Shown: positions 34,901 through 44,052, counted from the first letter of the stretch. The stretch: 64,000 bases of DNA from Vulcanimicrobiota bacterium (GCA_027307235.1 DAHUXH010000008.1:91224-155223), one strand, 5' to 3'. The notes: generated by a model not told the origin, from the letters alone. Made by a program: numbers and translations.

Positions 34901-36239
34901 GAGCCACCTCTTTCAAAGCCGACGCGAGCGCGTTGATCTCGCTTGTGGTCGTGAGTTCCGTCGCGCACATCAGGATGCAGTGTGCGAACTCCGGATACCA
35001 GCGGCCCAAGTCCACGCCGCCGAGAATCCCGCGCGCTTGCAGCGCTGCGAGCACATCGTTGGCGGGACGGCCGACATTGAGCACGATTTCGTTGAAGAAC
35101 GGCGCGTCGAACTGCAGCTTGCAGCCTGCGCTCGACACGGCAGTCGCGAGTTCGCGCGAGCGCGCCAAATTGTGCGCCGCAACGTCGCGCAACCCGGTCT
35201 TTCCGAGCAGCGCCAAGTAGACGGTCGCGACCAGCGCACAGTGCGCTTGATTGGTGCAGATGTTCGAGGTCGCGCGTTCGCGGCGAATGTGCTGCTCGCG
35301 CGCTTGCAGCGTCAGCACGTAGGCGGTCTTGCCGTGCGTATCCACGGTCTTACCGGCGAGCCGCCCCGGAATGCGCCGCATGTGTTCGGGCGTTGCGGCG
35401 ATGAACCCGACGTATGGACCGCCGTAGGCGAGCGGATTTCCGAACGACTGCGCTTCGCCGACGACGATCTGCGCGCCCCACGAAGCCGGCGTCGCAAGCG
35501 CTCCAAGCGACATCGCTTCGGCGACAACGGCTATCGGAACCGTTTCGCTCTCGCGAATCGTCGCGAGTGCATCGGCGGGCAACACGTCGACGCAACCGAA
35601 CACGTTGGGTGACTGAACCGCCACCGCGGCGTAGGCTTTCGATGCCAGGGCCTCACGCAGAGTCGCGAAGTCGGTAGTGCCGTCGGCACGCAGCGCCAAC
35701 TCGTCGATCTCGACGTCGAGCCCGTCGCAGTACGTCTTCAGCACCGCGCGGTAATTCGGATGAATCGCGCGCGATACGAGCACGCGCTTACGTCCATTGG
35801 CGTTGAGCGCCATGATCACGCCTTCGGCGAGCGCGGTCGCGCCGTCATACACCGACGCATTGGCGATCTCCATGCCGGTGAGCAAGCAGATATATGTCTG
35901 CCACTCGTAGATCGCCTGAAGATACCCTTGCGAAACTTCCGCCTGATACGGCGTATATGCGGTCAGAAACTCACCGCGCATCACGAGCGAAGCGATCGCC
36001 GGCGGCGCATAGTGCCGGTAGGCGCCTGCACCTAGAAACGACGGCATCGACACGGCGGTGTTCTTCTGCGCCATGTGCGTGAAGCGGCGCGCGATGTCGG
36101 ACTCGGCCAGCGCCGGAACGATGTCGAGTTGCGCCTTGAGCGCGACCGCGTCGGGAACTTTGAGCAACTCGTCCAACGACGAGACGCCGACCGCAGCCAG
36201 CATCTCGGCGATGTCGCGCTCCGTGTGAGGCGTGTACAT
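34881..36239 (-). CDS. gcvPA: Glycine dehydrogenase (decarboxylating) subunit 1
   Basis: N-terminal half of the split P-protein, 452 residues. It begins MYTPHTERDIAEMLAAVGVSS and contains FLGAGAYRHYAPPAI, EFLTAYTPYQAEVSQGYLQAIYE, NASVYDGATALAEG, and QSFGNPLAYGGPYVGF. These are conserved in split GcvP of Firmicutes, Thermus and many other phyla. It forms a heterotetramer with GcvPB. gcvH is 14 bases upstream. Confidence 0.97.
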   Translation of the reverse strand: MYTPHTERDIAEMLAAVGVSSLDELLKVPDAVALKAQLDIVPALAESDIARRFTHMAQKNTAVSMPSFLGAGAYRHYAPPAIASLVMRGEFLTAYTPYQAEVSQGYLQAIYEWQTYICLLTGMEIANASVYDGATALAEGVIMALNANGRKRVLVSRAIHPNYRAVLKTYCDGLDVEIDELALRADGTTDFATLREALASKAYAAVAVQSPNVFGCVDVLPADALATIRESETVPIAVVAEAMSLGALATPASWGAQIVVGEAQSFGNPLAYGGPYVGFIAATPEHMRRIPGRLAGKTVDTHGKTAYVLTLQAREQHIRRERATSNICTNQAHCALVATVYLALLGKTGLRDVAAHNLARSRELATAVSSAGCKLQFDAPFFNEIVLNVGRPANDVLAALQARGILGGVDLGRWYPEFAHCILMCATELTTTSEINALASALKEVAHVPAGV

Positions 36240-36253
36240 GCGGCTTTGCCGGC

Positions 36254-36634
36254 CTATCCCGCCGTCAGTTCCGCGTATGCGTCGGCGTTGAGCAGCTTCG
36301 CAGTCTCGCTCGTATCGCTCGCCTTCACCTTGAAAAGCCAGCCGCCGGCAAACGGTTCGCGGTTGACCAGCGCGGGATCGGCTTCGAGCCCCGCGTTGAT
36401 TTCGATCACGCTGCCCGAGATGGGAGTGAAGAGATCCGACACCGCTTTGACCGATTCAACGACACCGATCGTGCCGAACTGTCTGATCGCGGCGCCGACC
36501 TTCGGCAACTCGACGTAAACGATGTCTCCAAGTGAGTCCTGCGCGTAGTCGGTGATCCCGACGGTCGCGACGTCTCCGTCGAGCTTGACCCATTCGTGTT
36601 CCTTGCTGTAGAGCAGATCCTGCGGCTGCGCCAC
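36254..36634 (-). CDS. gcvH: Glycine cleavage system H protein
   Basis: Lipoyl carrier shuttling the aminomethyl group between P, T and L proteins. 126 residues with YSKEHEWVKLDGDVATVGITDYAQDSLGDIVYVELP and the lipoylated lysine K63 in VESVKAVSD. It starts at GTG 36634, with GGAG about 10 bases upstream; gcvT ends one base before. No lipoate ligase or octanoyltransferase gene is in the window. Confidence 0.97.
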   Translation of the reverse strand: MAQPQDLLYSKEHEWVKLDGDVATVGITDYAQDSLGDIVYVELPKVGAAIRQFGTIGVVESVKAVSDLFTPISGSVIEINAGLEADPALVNREPFAGGWLFKVKASDTSETAKLLNADAYAELTAG

Positions 36635-36635
36635 G

Positions 36636-37748
36636 TTAGACGTTCTCCTTCTTCTTGTAGAATGGTAGAGCGACAACCAGTGCCGGGTGCCGCACGCCGC
36701 GGATTTCGACCGTCACGGTACCGCCGATGGTTGCGGCATCCTTCGAAACGATCGCCGTCGCGATGTTCTTGTTTCCAACCGAGGGGCCGAGCGAACCGCT
36801 GCGCACCTCGCCGACCTCGCGATCGCCCATGAAGACCGCGTACCCTTCGCGGGCCGGAGCGCGGCCTTCCATGATCAAGCCCACGATCCGCGCATAGTCG
36901 TCGCGTTCGAGTTGCCCGGCAAGCGCGGTCTTTCCGATGAACTCCGGCTTGTTCAGCTTGAGAGCCCAGGTCAAGCCCGCCTGCACCGGAGTGATCTCCT
37001 CATTCATCTCATGGCCGTAGAGCGGCATCCCGGCTTCGAGACGCAGCACGTCACGCGCGCCCAGGCCGCACGGTTCGAGCCCGTCGCTCGTGTGATCGGC
37101 AAGCAATCGATTCCAAACGTCGGCAGCGATACGATCATCGACGAAGAGTTCGAACCCGTCCTCGCCGGTGTAGCCGGTGCGCGCAATCGTCACCGGATGT
37201 CCGTAGACGCTCGACTCCACGCAAAAATAGTAGCGCACCGTCGCGAGATCGACATTGACGTGCGGCTGCAACATCGCCGCGCTCTTTGGGCCCTGAATGG
37301 CGATCAGCGATCGTTTGCCGTGAAGATTCGTCAGCTTCACGCCGCTCGCCGGATGCGCGTTGAGATGCGCCCACATCTTGTCGGCGTTGGACGCATTGAC
37401 CACCAGCAAGAAGTGCTTGAGCAATCGGTAGAAGATGACGTCGTCGAGCGCTCCGCCGCGTTCGTTGCAAAAGATGTTGTAGCGCGCTTGATAGGGCTTC
37501 ATGGTGGCGACCGCGTTGATCGTCAGACGGTCGGCCCAGTCAGCCACATCCTCGCCTTCCAGCAAGAACTGGCCCATGTGAGAAAGATCGAACAAACCGG
37601 CTCGCCGGCGAACCGCGTCATGCTCTTTGAGAATGCCGGCATACTGCACCGGCATCTCGAAGCCGCCGAACGGCACCATCCGACCGCCTAGCTTCACATG
37701 CTCGCCGTAGAGCGCGGTGCGTTTTGTCGTCTCGGTCGTCGTGGTCAT
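36636..37748 (-). CDS. gcvT: Aminomethyltransferase (T protein)
   Basis: Transfers the methylene group to tetrahydrofolate. 370 residues from ATG 37748. Signatures: [77 protein letters not shown] and the C-terminal [22 protein letters not shown]. An upstream in-frame extension reads out of frame through the thioesterase gene. ATGA overlap with the thioesterase stop shows coupling. No glycine riboswitch is visible before the operon's glycine genes. Confidence 0.97.
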   Translation of the reverse strand: MTTTTETTKRTALYGEHVKLGGRMVPFGGFEMPVQYAGILKEHDAVRRRAGLFDLSHMGQFLLEGEDVADWADRLTINAVATMKPYQARYNIFCNERGGALDDVIFYRLLKHFLLVVNASNADKMWAHLNAHPASGVKLTNLHGKRSLIAIQGPKSAAMLQPHVNVDLATVRYYFCVESSVYGHPVTIARTGYTGEDGFELFVDDRIAADVWNRLLADHTSDGLEPCGLGARDVLRLEAGMPLYGHEMNEEITPVQAGLTWALKLNKPEFIGKTALAGQLERDDYARIVGLIMEGRAPAREGYAVFMGDREVGEVRSGSLGPSVGNKNIATAIVSKDAATIGGTVTVEIRGVRHPALVVALPFYKKKENV

Positions 37749-38179
37749 GATGCTGTTGGCTTCTCTTCCGGATAGGTGTTGAGGAAATTGAGGGTCGCGT
37801 GAGCGACCAGCTTCTCGCCGCTGCGAACGTGCACTTCGCCGTAGCAGATGCGACGCCCGGAACGCAGCACGGTTGCCTCGGCAATCAGATCGTGCGGCGG
37901 AAGGGCCGGCGCCAGAAAGCTGCATTGCAGTGAAACGGTCGTCGTGTCTTGCTCGCGCCCGTAGATCGATGCGAGCGCCAAATAGAAGACCGTGTCGCAG
38001 AGACTGACGATCGCGCCGCCGTGGACCGCTCCGGTGCCGTTGGATATCTCAGCACGATACGGCATGCGCATCACCGCTTTTCCACGCTCGACGTGAACGA
38101 GATGGAGGTCGAGCAACTCGACGAAGTGCGATTTCTCTTTATTCCACTGGCGCGCCGCTTCGTGCGAATCGATGGTCAT
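37745..38179 (-). CDS. PaaI-family hotdog thioesterase
   Basis: 144 residues. The hotdog fold signature GTGAVHGGAIVSLCDTVFYLA includes the HGG motif and the acidic catalytic residue position. LQCSFLAPALPPHDLIAEATVLRSGRRICYGEVHV forms the later strands. It probably hydrolyses an acyl- or aryl-CoA. It lies between a dienoyl-CoA-reductase-like SDR (35 bases upstream) and gcvT (overlapping), which suggests CoA-ester metabolism rather than a glycine role. Confidence 0.88.
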   Translation of the reverse strand: MTIDSHEAARQWNKEKSHFVELLDLHLVHVERGKAVMRMPYRAEISNGTGAVHGGAIVSLCDTVFYLALASIYGREQDTTTVSLQCSFLAPALPPHDLIAEATVLRSGRRICYGEVHVRSGEKLVAHATLNFLNTYPEEKPTAS

Positions 38180-38214
38180 GACCGCTCCAGCCTAGCCAAA
38201 GGCATCATCGCCGT

Positions 38215-39030
38215 CTAGTGCTTTTGTGCCGCACCGGCGGCGGCATCGTAGGCGGCGCGAAAATCGAGCGTTCCGCCGCCGAGCCAATGAGCGCCGTCGA
38301 CCGGCAAGGCCGCGCCGCTGATCCACGCCGCGTCGTCCGAGCAGATCCACGTCGCCGCGCGCGCGACGTCGCCCGGCGTCCCCAGACGCCCGAGCGGAAT
38401 GCGCGCGCGGACGTGTTCCTCGATGTCGGCGATGCTCCAAAGGTTCTTGTCGGTCCCTTCGGTGTGAATCGGGCCCGGTGCGATCGCGTTGGCGCGAATG
38501 CCGTACCGGCCCCACTCCGCCGCGAGCGTGCGCGTCATCGCGAGCACTCCGGCCTTTGCCGACGCCGAATGCACCGCGCCCGGCTCACCGCTCCACGCAT
38601 AGGTGGCGATGATGTTGAGAATCTTTCCTTCGGATTCACGCAACGCCTCGAAGGCGGCGCGCGTGACGTTGAACGTGCCGAGCAGCACGATGTCGACGAC
38701 GGCTTTGAACCCGTTGGGTGAGAGCTGTTCGGAGGGTACCACGAAGTTGCCGGCGGCGTTGTTGACCAGCACGTCGATCCGCCCGGTGCGCGAACGCACC
38801 TCTTTGACGACCTCGTCGATGCGCGCGACGTCGCGCACGTCGGCGGTCAGGCCAAGTGCCTTCCCTTCGAGCGCTTCGATCGCCGCGACGGTCTCGTCGA
38901 GTTTCTCCGCGCGCCGCCCGATCACGCAGACGTGCGCACCTTCTTGCGCGAATGCGATCGCCATCTCGCGCCCGAGCCCCGTCCCGCCGCCGGTGATCAG
39001 AACGGTTCTGCCGGCGTAGCGCTTGGTCAT
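38215..39030 (-). CDS. SDR oxidoreductase resembling 2,4-dienoyl-CoA reductase
   Basis: 271 residues. TGGGTGLGREMA is the NADP-binding loop, VNNAAGNF the NAG motif, and HSASAKAGVLAMTRTLAAEWGRYGIRANAIAPGPIHTEG the active-site/C-terminal block. The usual YxxxK tyrosine is replaced by HSASAK, exactly the pattern of mitochondrial-type 2,4-dienoyl-CoA reductases (SASAKAG, AEWGKYG). So the likely reaction is NADPH-dependent reduction of dienoyl-CoA in unsaturated fatty-acid oxidation. The ATG overlaps the speE stop (ATGA). Confidence 0.87.
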   Translation of the reverse strand: MTKRYAGRTVLITGGGTGLGREMAIAFAQEGAHVCVIGRRAEKLDETVAAIEALEGKALGLTADVRDVARIDEVVKEVRSRTGRIDVLVNNAAGNFVVPSEQLSPNGFKAVVDIVLLGTFNVTRAAFEALRESEGKILNIIATYAWSGEPGAVHSASAKAGVLAMTRTLAAEWGRYGIRANAIAPGPIHTEGTDKNLWSIADIEEHVRARIPLGRLGTPGDVARAATWICSDDAAWISGAALPVDGAHWLGGGTLDFRAAYDAAAGAAQKH

Positions 39031-39917
39031 GAGAACGTGTCTCCGGGCTGCGCCAGCGCGCGGCGCAGGTAGAGCGGAAGTGCGAACAGACGGCGGTGCG
39101 TCTCGCCGTCATAGAAGAAGTTCTCACCGCGCAGCCGGCCGCAGTAGGCGTTAACGTGATCGGCGTCGAGCGCGGCTGCGTCGACCGCATCGCTGCACGC
39201 CAAGAACGCCCAGTCGGTATCGAAAGCCGGAACGTGCGTGTAGAACGACCGGACGTGCCGATAGTGCTTGCGCAGCGTGCGCGCCATTTTGGCGTGCAGG
39301 CTGCAGTTGTGAAATGCCGCGGTGCTGGCCTGCAACACGTACACGCCGCCCGGCGCAAGCCGCGCCTTGATCGTGCGAAACACGTCGTCGTTGAACAAGA
39401 TGTTGCTCGGCGAATCTTCGAGCGGTTCGGTCAGATCGGAGATGATCAGATCATAGGCGTCGCGATCCGTCGCGAGAAACTTCAGCGCATCGCCGATGAT
39501 GACGCGTGCGCGCGGATCGCCGAACGCCCCGTCGGCCCATTCCGGCAAGAATTTCTTCGACAGCTCGACGACGTCGCCGTCGATGTCGACCATCGTGCAG
39601 CGCGTGACGTCGGGGTGCCGTAACACCTCGCGCAGCGTCGCGCCTTCTCCGCCGCCCAAGATCAGCACGTCGCGTGGACGCGCCGAGGCCGCCATCGCCG
39701 GGTGCACCAGCGATTCATGGTAGATCTTCTCGTCAGCCTGCGAGCTTTGCGTGTCGCCGTCGAGGATCAACATCTTGCCGAACACCGGCGTCTCGATCAC
39801 CGAAATCTGCTGAAACGCCGATCGCCCGGCGTAATACACCGATTCGATCGCGTGATGATGTTCTTCCGTCGGTCCCCAGGACTCGACGTACCATTGCCAA
39901 TGTTCGGTCTTCGGCAT
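39027..39917 (-). CDS. speE: Spermidine synthase
   Basis: Transfers aminopropyl from decarboxylated SAM to putrescine. 296 residues with GKMLILDGDTQSSQADEKIYHESLVHPAM and ILGGGEGATLREVLRH (the SAM-binding GGGEG), VDIDGDVVELSKKFLPEW, and IISDLTEPLEDSP where the catalytic aspartate sits. It lies downstream of speD with an intrinsic-terminator-like hairpin between them, and overlaps the SDR gene downstream. No clear ribosome-binding site is visible. Confidence 0.95.
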   Translation of the reverse strand: MPKTEHWQWYVESWGPTEEHHHAIESVYYAGRSAFQQISVIETPVFGKMLILDGDTQSSQADEKIYHESLVHPAMAASARPRDVLILGGGEGATLREVLRHPDVTRCTMVDIDGDVVELSKKFLPEWADGAFGDPRARVIIGDALKFLATDRDAYDLIISDLTEPLEDSPSNILFNDDVFRTIKARLAPGGVYVLQASTAAFHNCSLHAKMARTLRKHYRHVRSFYTHVPAFDTDWAFLACSDAVDAAALDADHVNAYCGRLRGENFFYDGETHRRLFALPLYLRRALAQPGDTFS

Positions 39918-39947
39918 AACGAGAGACAGCGGTTCGCTTGAATGAAA

Positions 39948-39972
39948 GCGGCGCCTCCGTCGGAGGCGCCGC
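39948..39972 (-). terminator. Strong hairpin between speD and speE
   Basis: GCGGCGCCTCC, GAC, GGAGGCGCCGC: an 11-bp perfect stem with a three-base loop, 24 bases after the speD stop and followed by TTTCATTC on the transcribed strand. The weak U tract suggests partial termination, so speE would be expressed at a fraction of speD. Confidence 0.65.
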
Positions 39973-39996
39973 GATTCCGTCGAGGGTCGCCGAACG

Positions 39997-40407
39997 CTAG
40001 GCGCTCAGCACGGCTGCGTCGTGCTCGTGAGTCACGACGTGCGTGTACCGTCCGTTACTTTGGGCGATACCGCGTTTGACTTCGGTCGACTGCACCGACT
40101 TGGCCCCGAGCGCACTTGCCGCGAACTCGCAGGCAAGCCAGGGATCGGTGTGGTCACCGCACGTGTAGAAATCCATGGCCGCATAACCGGTCTCCGGCCA
40201 GGTATGGATGGAGATGTGCGACTCCGCCAAGACCACCACGCCGGATACACCTTGCGGGTGGAAGCGGTGGAACGCCACCTCCATGATGGTCGCTCGCGAG
40301 GCCTTCGCGGCGCCGATCATCATTTCACGGACTGCGTCGACGTCCGTCAGAAGCTCCGGGCTACAGCCCGACAGCTCGCACACGATGTGCGTACCGAGTG
40401 CCTTCAA
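39997..40407 (-). CDS. speD: S-adenosylmethionine decarboxylase proenzyme (Bacillus type)
   Basis: Pyruvoyl enzyme making the aminopropyl donor for SpeE. 136 residues from TTG 40407: [20 protein letters not shown] at the start. The self-cleavage site is between E62 and S63 in [12 protein letters not shown], and [11 protein letters not shown] carries the catalytic cysteine near 83. TTG is supported by AAGGAG upstream and by alignment with the MKALG family start; the longer frame runs through the leader. A strong promoter lies about 190 bases upstream, leaving a long 5' leader. Confidence 0.95.
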   Translation of the reverse strand: MKALGTHIVCELSGCSPELLTDVDAVREMMIGAAKASRATIMEVAFHRFHPQGVSGVVVLAESHISIHTWPETGYAAMDFYTCGDHTDPWLACEFAASALGAKSVQSTEVKRGIAQSNGRYTHVVTHEHDAAVLSA

Positions 40408-40600
40408 TTTTCCTGGTCTCCTTGACCCTCGGGGGAATCCCACCTCCGGACTTCGTCGGCTGGCGCCTGCGGTGCAGTCACGTCCCCGACCTATCGACGA
40501 ACTCTTGCCGGCGCGTTTGCGGTGCACGGGCGATTCGCCGCGATGGCGCGAAATGGGCGCGCCCTCCCCTACCGTGTGCCCGCTCCGAAAAACGGGAAAC
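40408..40600 (-). promoter_or_regulatory. Long 5' leader of speD, possible structured RNA
   Basis: About 190 transcribed, untranslated bases. TTCGTCG and CGACGAA (40495-40501 and 40452-40458) enclose a smaller CTGC/GCAG hairpin, and the region then runs into GTCCGGAGGTGGGATTCC and the AAGGAG ribosome-binding site. No known riboswitch class matched by eye. With the promoter and sufB's upstream region it fills the 353-base gap between speD and sufB. Confidence 0.5.
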
Positions 40601-40607
40601 GACCGAT

Positions 40608-40636
40608 ATGATACCCCGTGGGTACCCCCCTGTAAA
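40608..40636 (-). promoter_or_regulatory. Sigma-70-type promoter for speD
   Basis: On the minus strand: TTTACA (40636-40631), a 17-base spacer and TATCAT (40613-40608), each one mismatch from consensus. Predicted start near 40600. From 40637 to 40760, upstream of sufB on the + strand, I see an AT-richer patch with TAGT-ACTTC-ACTA (40708-40720) and no clear promoter. Confidence 0.75.
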
Positions 40637-40760
40637 GTGCTGGGCACGACTTTTTTCAGCGGGAGCGGCCGCTCGCTGCAGCCAGGGTCCGGCTAAGATT
40701 TTGAAGCTAGTACTTCACTATCTTGACTATACCGAGCCCCGCAGCTACGCTCGGAGGGTA

Positions 40761-42185
40761 ATGGCGACGCAGATCCAGGCGACTACCGGGCCCGAGGGCC
40801 TCCTCGAGGACTACCGGCACGGCTTTCACGACACCGAGAATTACGTTTTCAAGTCCGGCAAGGGGCTGACGCGCGAGATCGTCGAGCGCATCAGCGCGAT
40901 GAAGCACGAACCGGCCTGGATGCGCGACTTCCGTTTGAAAGCATACGAGATCTTCATGAGCAAGCCGATGCCGGCGTGGGGCGACACGGCGCTGCTCTCC
41001 GAGATCGACTTCGCCGACATTCACTACTTCGTGAAATCGACCGACAAGACGGAGCGCTCCTGGGACGACGTCCCCGAAGACATCAAGCGCACCTTCGATC
41101 GTTTGGGCATTCCCGAGGCGGAGCGCAAGTTTCTTGCCGGCGTCTCGGCACAATACGAATCCGAAGTCGTCTATCACAACGTCAACACCGAACTCGAGAA
41201 GCTCGGCGTGCTCTTCTGCGACATGGATACCGCCGTGCGCGAGCATCCCGAGATCGTGCAGAAGTACTTTGCCACCGTCATTCCGGCCGGCGACAACAAG
41301 TTTGCCGCGCTGAATTCGTCGGTCTGGTCGGGCGGATCGTTCGTGTACGTGCCGCCGGGCGTCGAAGTGACGATGCCGCTGCAAGCCTATTTCCGCATCA
41401 ACGCGGAGAACATGGGGCAGTTCGAGCGCACGTTGATTATCGCCGACAAGGGCTCCAAGGTGCACTACATCGAGGGCTGCACCGCGCCGAAGTTCTCGAC
41501 TTCATCGCTGCACAGCGCGGTCGTCGAATTGATCGCCTTCGAAGGCGCGTCGATCCGCTACACGACGATCCAGAACTGGTATCGCAACATCTTCAACCTC
41601 GTGACCAAACGCGCGGTCGCGCACAAGAACGCGACCGTTGAATGGGTCGACGGCAACCTCGGCTCTCGCTTGACGATGAAGTATCCGGCGATCTACCTGG
41701 TGGGCGAAGGCGCACGCGGGGAAATTCTTTCGATGGCATTCGCCGGCGAAGGACAGCATCAAGATGCCGGAGCGAAAGTGATTCACGTCGCGCCCAATAC
41801 GACGTCGATGGTCACGAACAAGAGCGTCAGCGCGCATGGCGGCAAGACGACGTATCGCGGTCTGGTCGAGATTTATCCGGGAGCCGTCGGCGCGAAGACG
41901 CGCGTGAAGTGCGACGCGCTCATCATGGACGAACAATCGTCGAGCGACACCAAGCCGACGATGAAAGTGCACGAGCAGCGTTCGACCGTCGAGCACGAAG
42001 CCAGTGTCAGCAAGATCGGCGAAGCGCAGCTCTTCTACGCGATGAGCCGCGGCCTGAGCGAGGCCGATGCGACCGCGATGATCGTCAACGGATTCTTCGA
42101 CTTCTTCGTCAAGGAACTCCCGATGGAATACGCCGTCGAACTCAACCGACTCGTGAAGATGGAGATGGAAGGCGCGGTCGGCTAG
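40761..42185 (+). CDS. sufB: Fe-S cluster assembly scaffold SufB
   Basis: 474 residues from ATG 40761, with GGAGGG ahead of it. The family blocks are present: [83 protein letters not shown] (conserved cysteine) and [18 protein letters not shown]. The C-terminus [23 protein letters not shown] is conserved. SufB forms the SufBC2D complex, but sufC, sufD and sufS do not follow here; the next gene is an NYN protein. It is divergent from speD. A longer in-frame reading upstream is not credible. Confidence 0.96.
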   Translation: MATQIQATTGPEGLLEDYRHGFHDTENYVFKSGKGLTREIVERISAMKHEPAWMRDFRLKAYEIFMSKPMPAWGDTALLSEIDFADIHYFVKSTDKTERSWDDVPEDIKRTFDRLGIPEAERKFLAGVSAQYESEVVYHNVNTELEKLGVLFCDMDTAVREHPEIVQKYFATVIPAGDNKFAALNSSVWSGGSFVYVPPGVEVTMPLQAYFRINAENMGQFERTLIIADKGSKVHYIEGCTAPKFSTSSLHSAVVELIAFEGASIRYTTIQNWYRNIFNLVTKRAVAHKNATVEWVDGNLGSRLTMKYPAIYLVGEGARGEILSMAFAGEGQHQDAGAKVIHVAPNTTSMVTNKSVSAHGGKTTYRGLVEIYPGAVGAKTRVKCDALIMDEQSSSDTKPTMKVHEQRSTVEHEASVSKIGEAQLFYAMSRGLSEADATAMIVNGFFDFFVKELPMEYAVELNRLVKMEMEGAVG

Positions 42186-42246
42186 CCCCGGCGAATGATC
42201 ACCGTCATTACGGGGTGGTCCACATTATCGCCAAGGGAGTCCATTA

Positions 42247-42831
42247 ATGCATCGCGCTATCGTCATTATTGACGGTGACTATCTCAATCGGTTATTGGAA
42301 GACGAATTCGGCAAGCCCTCGATCGATTATGCCGCATTCGCACGCCGCATCGCCGGGAACGCGGAGATCCTACGGGTGTATTACCACTACTGCGAACCGT
42401 ACCAAAGCAACCCGGCCACGTTCGAGGAACGCGAGCGTCTGACGCGCACGCAGAAGTTCCTGAGCGCATTGCAGTACCTGCCGCGCTTTTCCGTGCGTCT
42501 TGGCCGCCTGGAAGTGCGGGGCATCGATTCGGAGACCGGCGATCGCATCTACGATCAACGGCGCGTCGACGTGCAGATGAGTCTCGACCTCGTCGTTCAC
42601 GCCATCAAAGGCCACGCCGACGGCACGATTCTGGTCACCGGCGACGGCGACATCGTCCCCGCCGTTGAAATCGCGAAAGCCGAAGGCAACATCGTGCGTG
42701 TCGTTCACGGATCGCTCTACAACCGTGACCTGCTCCGCTGCGCCGACGAGCGTCACCGCCTCACCGACGACGACATCGAGGCGTGTCTGCGCGCGCCGCA
42801 GACGCCGCGCCTGACCGAGGCCTATTCTTGA
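42247..42831 (+). CDS. NYN domain ribonuclease-like protein (LabA/DUF88)
   Basis: 194 residues of PIN-like fold. Acidic motifs are IVIIDGDYLNRLL at the N-terminus, RRVDVQMSLDLVVHA in the middle and ILVTGDGDIVPAVEIAK, which together form the metal site of NYN nucleases. A ribosome-binding AGGGAG lies 8 bases before the ATG. Members act on RNA or are regulatory; the target is unknown. It overlaps the Rieske gene at its stop (TTGA), so the two may be co-translated. Confidence 0.88.
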   Translation: MHRAIVIIDGDYLNRLLEDEFGKPSIDYAAFARRIAGNAEILRVYYHYCEPYQSNPATFEERERLTRTQKFLSALQYLPRFSVRLGRLEVRGIDSETGDRIYDQRRVDVQMSLDLVVHAIKGHADGTILVTGDGDIVPAVEIAKAEGNIVRVVHGSLYNRDLLRCADERHRLTDDDIEACLRAPQTPRLTEAYS

Positions 42832-43127
42832 GGAGGGTCGCGTCGGCGCACGAGATTCCGGCCGGCACGGCTAAGCCGTTCCGGGTCCGCGGGCACGAGG
42901 TGCTCATCTGCAACGTCGATGGCGAGTTCTCGGCGATCGAGGATGTATGCACGCACGACGGCGCGGCGCTCGACCAAGGAGAGCTCAGCGGACACTGCAT
43001 CGTGTGCCCCCGTCACGGCGCGACCTTCGACGTGCGGACCGGTGCCGTGCTGGCGCTTCCGGCGGTGATTCCGCTGCGCACGTACGGCCTGCGCCTCGAC
43101 GGCGACGACATCTTGATCGATCTTTGA
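42828..43127 (+). CDS. Rieske-type [2Fe-2S] ferredoxin
   Basis: About 99 residues. The two cluster motifs are VCTHDGAAL (CxH) and CIVCPRHGATFDVRTG (CxxH), as in NirD-like or dioxygenase Rieske ferredoxins. The start is uncertain: TTG 42828 overlapping the NYN stop, or GTG 42783 within the NYN gene. It would carry electrons to an oxygenase or reductase not seen nearby. Proximity to sufB (Fe-S assembly) is suggestive only. Confidence 0.88.
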   Translation: MRRVASAHEIPAGTAKPFRVRGHEVLICNVDGEFSAIEDVCTHDGAALDQGELSGHCIVCPRHGATFDVRTGAVLALPAVIPLRTYGLRLDGDDILIDL

Positions 43128-43283
43128 TCCTTGGCGGAGGGACCGGGGGTCGCGCAGGGTGAATTTTCCTCCACCTTCAGCCGATTAGCTATACCGGCGA
43201 GGAGCAGCGTCGCGGGGCGACGTTGCGTAACCGACTGTTCTTCGACTCGTTTTCACGCCGCGATGGCGGCAGGGGTTTTTAGG

Positions 43284-43652
43284 ATGCTGAAGGCTTTTCT
43301 CGGACGGTTTGCCGTTCTCGGCGCGATCGCCGCGCTGCTGTCGATGTCGATGCTGGCTGCCCGCGCGGATTCGGTTCCTTCCTATCCCAATGCGAAACAA
43401 CAGTCCGTGATCGCACTTCCCGGTGGTGCCGGCACGATCGTCGTGCTCTCGACGGCCGATACGCTCGATACGGTGTATGCCTGGTACAAAGGGCACCTCG
43501 CCGGATACACCGAGGCGCACAACAAGAGCGGCTCGGGTGAAAGCTACGAACTGACGAAATCGGCGTCCGGCAGCGAAGTCGACATCACGATCGCGCAGAA
43601 GGATGCGTCCGCGCCGACTGTCATCTCCGTCGCGACGCATAGCAAGTCATAA
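43284..43652 (+). CDS. Small secreted protein, unknown function
   Basis: 122 residues from ATG 43284 (ATG 43263 is an alternative). The N-terminus MLKAFLGRFAVLGAIAALLSMSMLAARA is a clear signal peptide with an AxA cleavage site. The mature part of about 90 residues has VPSYPNAKQQSV and TLDTVYAWYKGHLAGYTEAHN, resembling small domains described as periplasmic stress-response-like repeats, but I cannot name the family. No cysteine lipobox. The 130 bases upstream hold no recognised element. Confidence 0.7.
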   Translation: MLKAFLGRFAVLGAIAALLSMSMLAARADSVPSYPNAKQQSVIALPGGAGTIVVLSTADTLDTVYAWYKGHLAGYTEAHNKSGSGESYELTKSASGSEVDITIAQKDASAPTVISVATHSKS

Positions 43653-43686
43653 CCGGTACGGTCTTTCGCGGGGTCGTCCGTCGCCG

Positions 43687-43715
43687 TTGACACAGCGGCG
43701 GGGCCCTGGTATCCT
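43687..43715 (+). promoter_or_regulatory. Consensus promoter for rplU
   Basis: TTGACA (43687-43692), a 17-base spacer and TATCCT (43710-43715). The ATG of rplU begins 9 bases after the -10, so transcription would start at or 1-3 bases before it: a leaderless mRNA. Confidence 0.8.
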
Positions 43716-43724
43716 TCCGTGGTT

Positions 43725-44036
43725 ATGTACGCGATCATCGAGACCGGCGGCAAGCAGGTCAAAGTCGCCGAAGGCGACGTCATTCACTGCGATCTCCTCA
43801 CCGAGGAAGCCGGCAAGGACGTGACCTTCGACAAGGTCGTGCTCGCGAGCGACGGCGCCAACGTGAAGGTCGGCGCGCCGACCGTTGCCGGAGCGACCGT
43901 GACCGGCACCGTGCTCGGCCACGGCAAGGACAAGAAGATTCTGGTCTTCCGCTACAAGCCGAAGAAGCGCGTCCGCAAGCTCAACGGCCACCGTCAGCCG
44001 TACGCCGAAGTCAAGATCACCAAGATCTCACTCTAA
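43725..44036 (+). CDS. rplU: Large ribosomal subunit protein bL21
   Basis: 103 residues, the standard L21 length: [25 protein letters not shown], then [45 protein letters not shown], which is diagnostic. ATG 43725 is fixed by homology and by the position of the promoter. In most bacteria rplU is followed by (prp and) rpmA; here only prp follows, and an intrinsic terminator lies 39 bases after the stop. Confidence 0.98.
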   Translation: MYAIIETGGKQVKVAEGDVIHCDLLTEEAGKDVTFDKVVLASDGANVKVGAPTVAGATVTGTVLGHGKDKKILVFRYKPKKRVRKLNGHRQPYAEVKITKISL

Positions 44037-44052
44037 CGGAGCGGGCACCGTC

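Noticed and set aside
37749..38214. Glycine riboswitch before the gcv genes
   Set aside because: gcvT overlaps the preceding thioesterase gene, leaving no leader, and the 35-base gap at 38180-38214 is too small.
40408..40600. speD leader as RNase P RNA or a known riboswitch
   Set aside because: A GAAGTCCGGAGG stretch recalls RNase P P4, but the region is too short and the other conserved RNase P blocks are missing. SAM, TPP and cobalamin consensus cores are not present.
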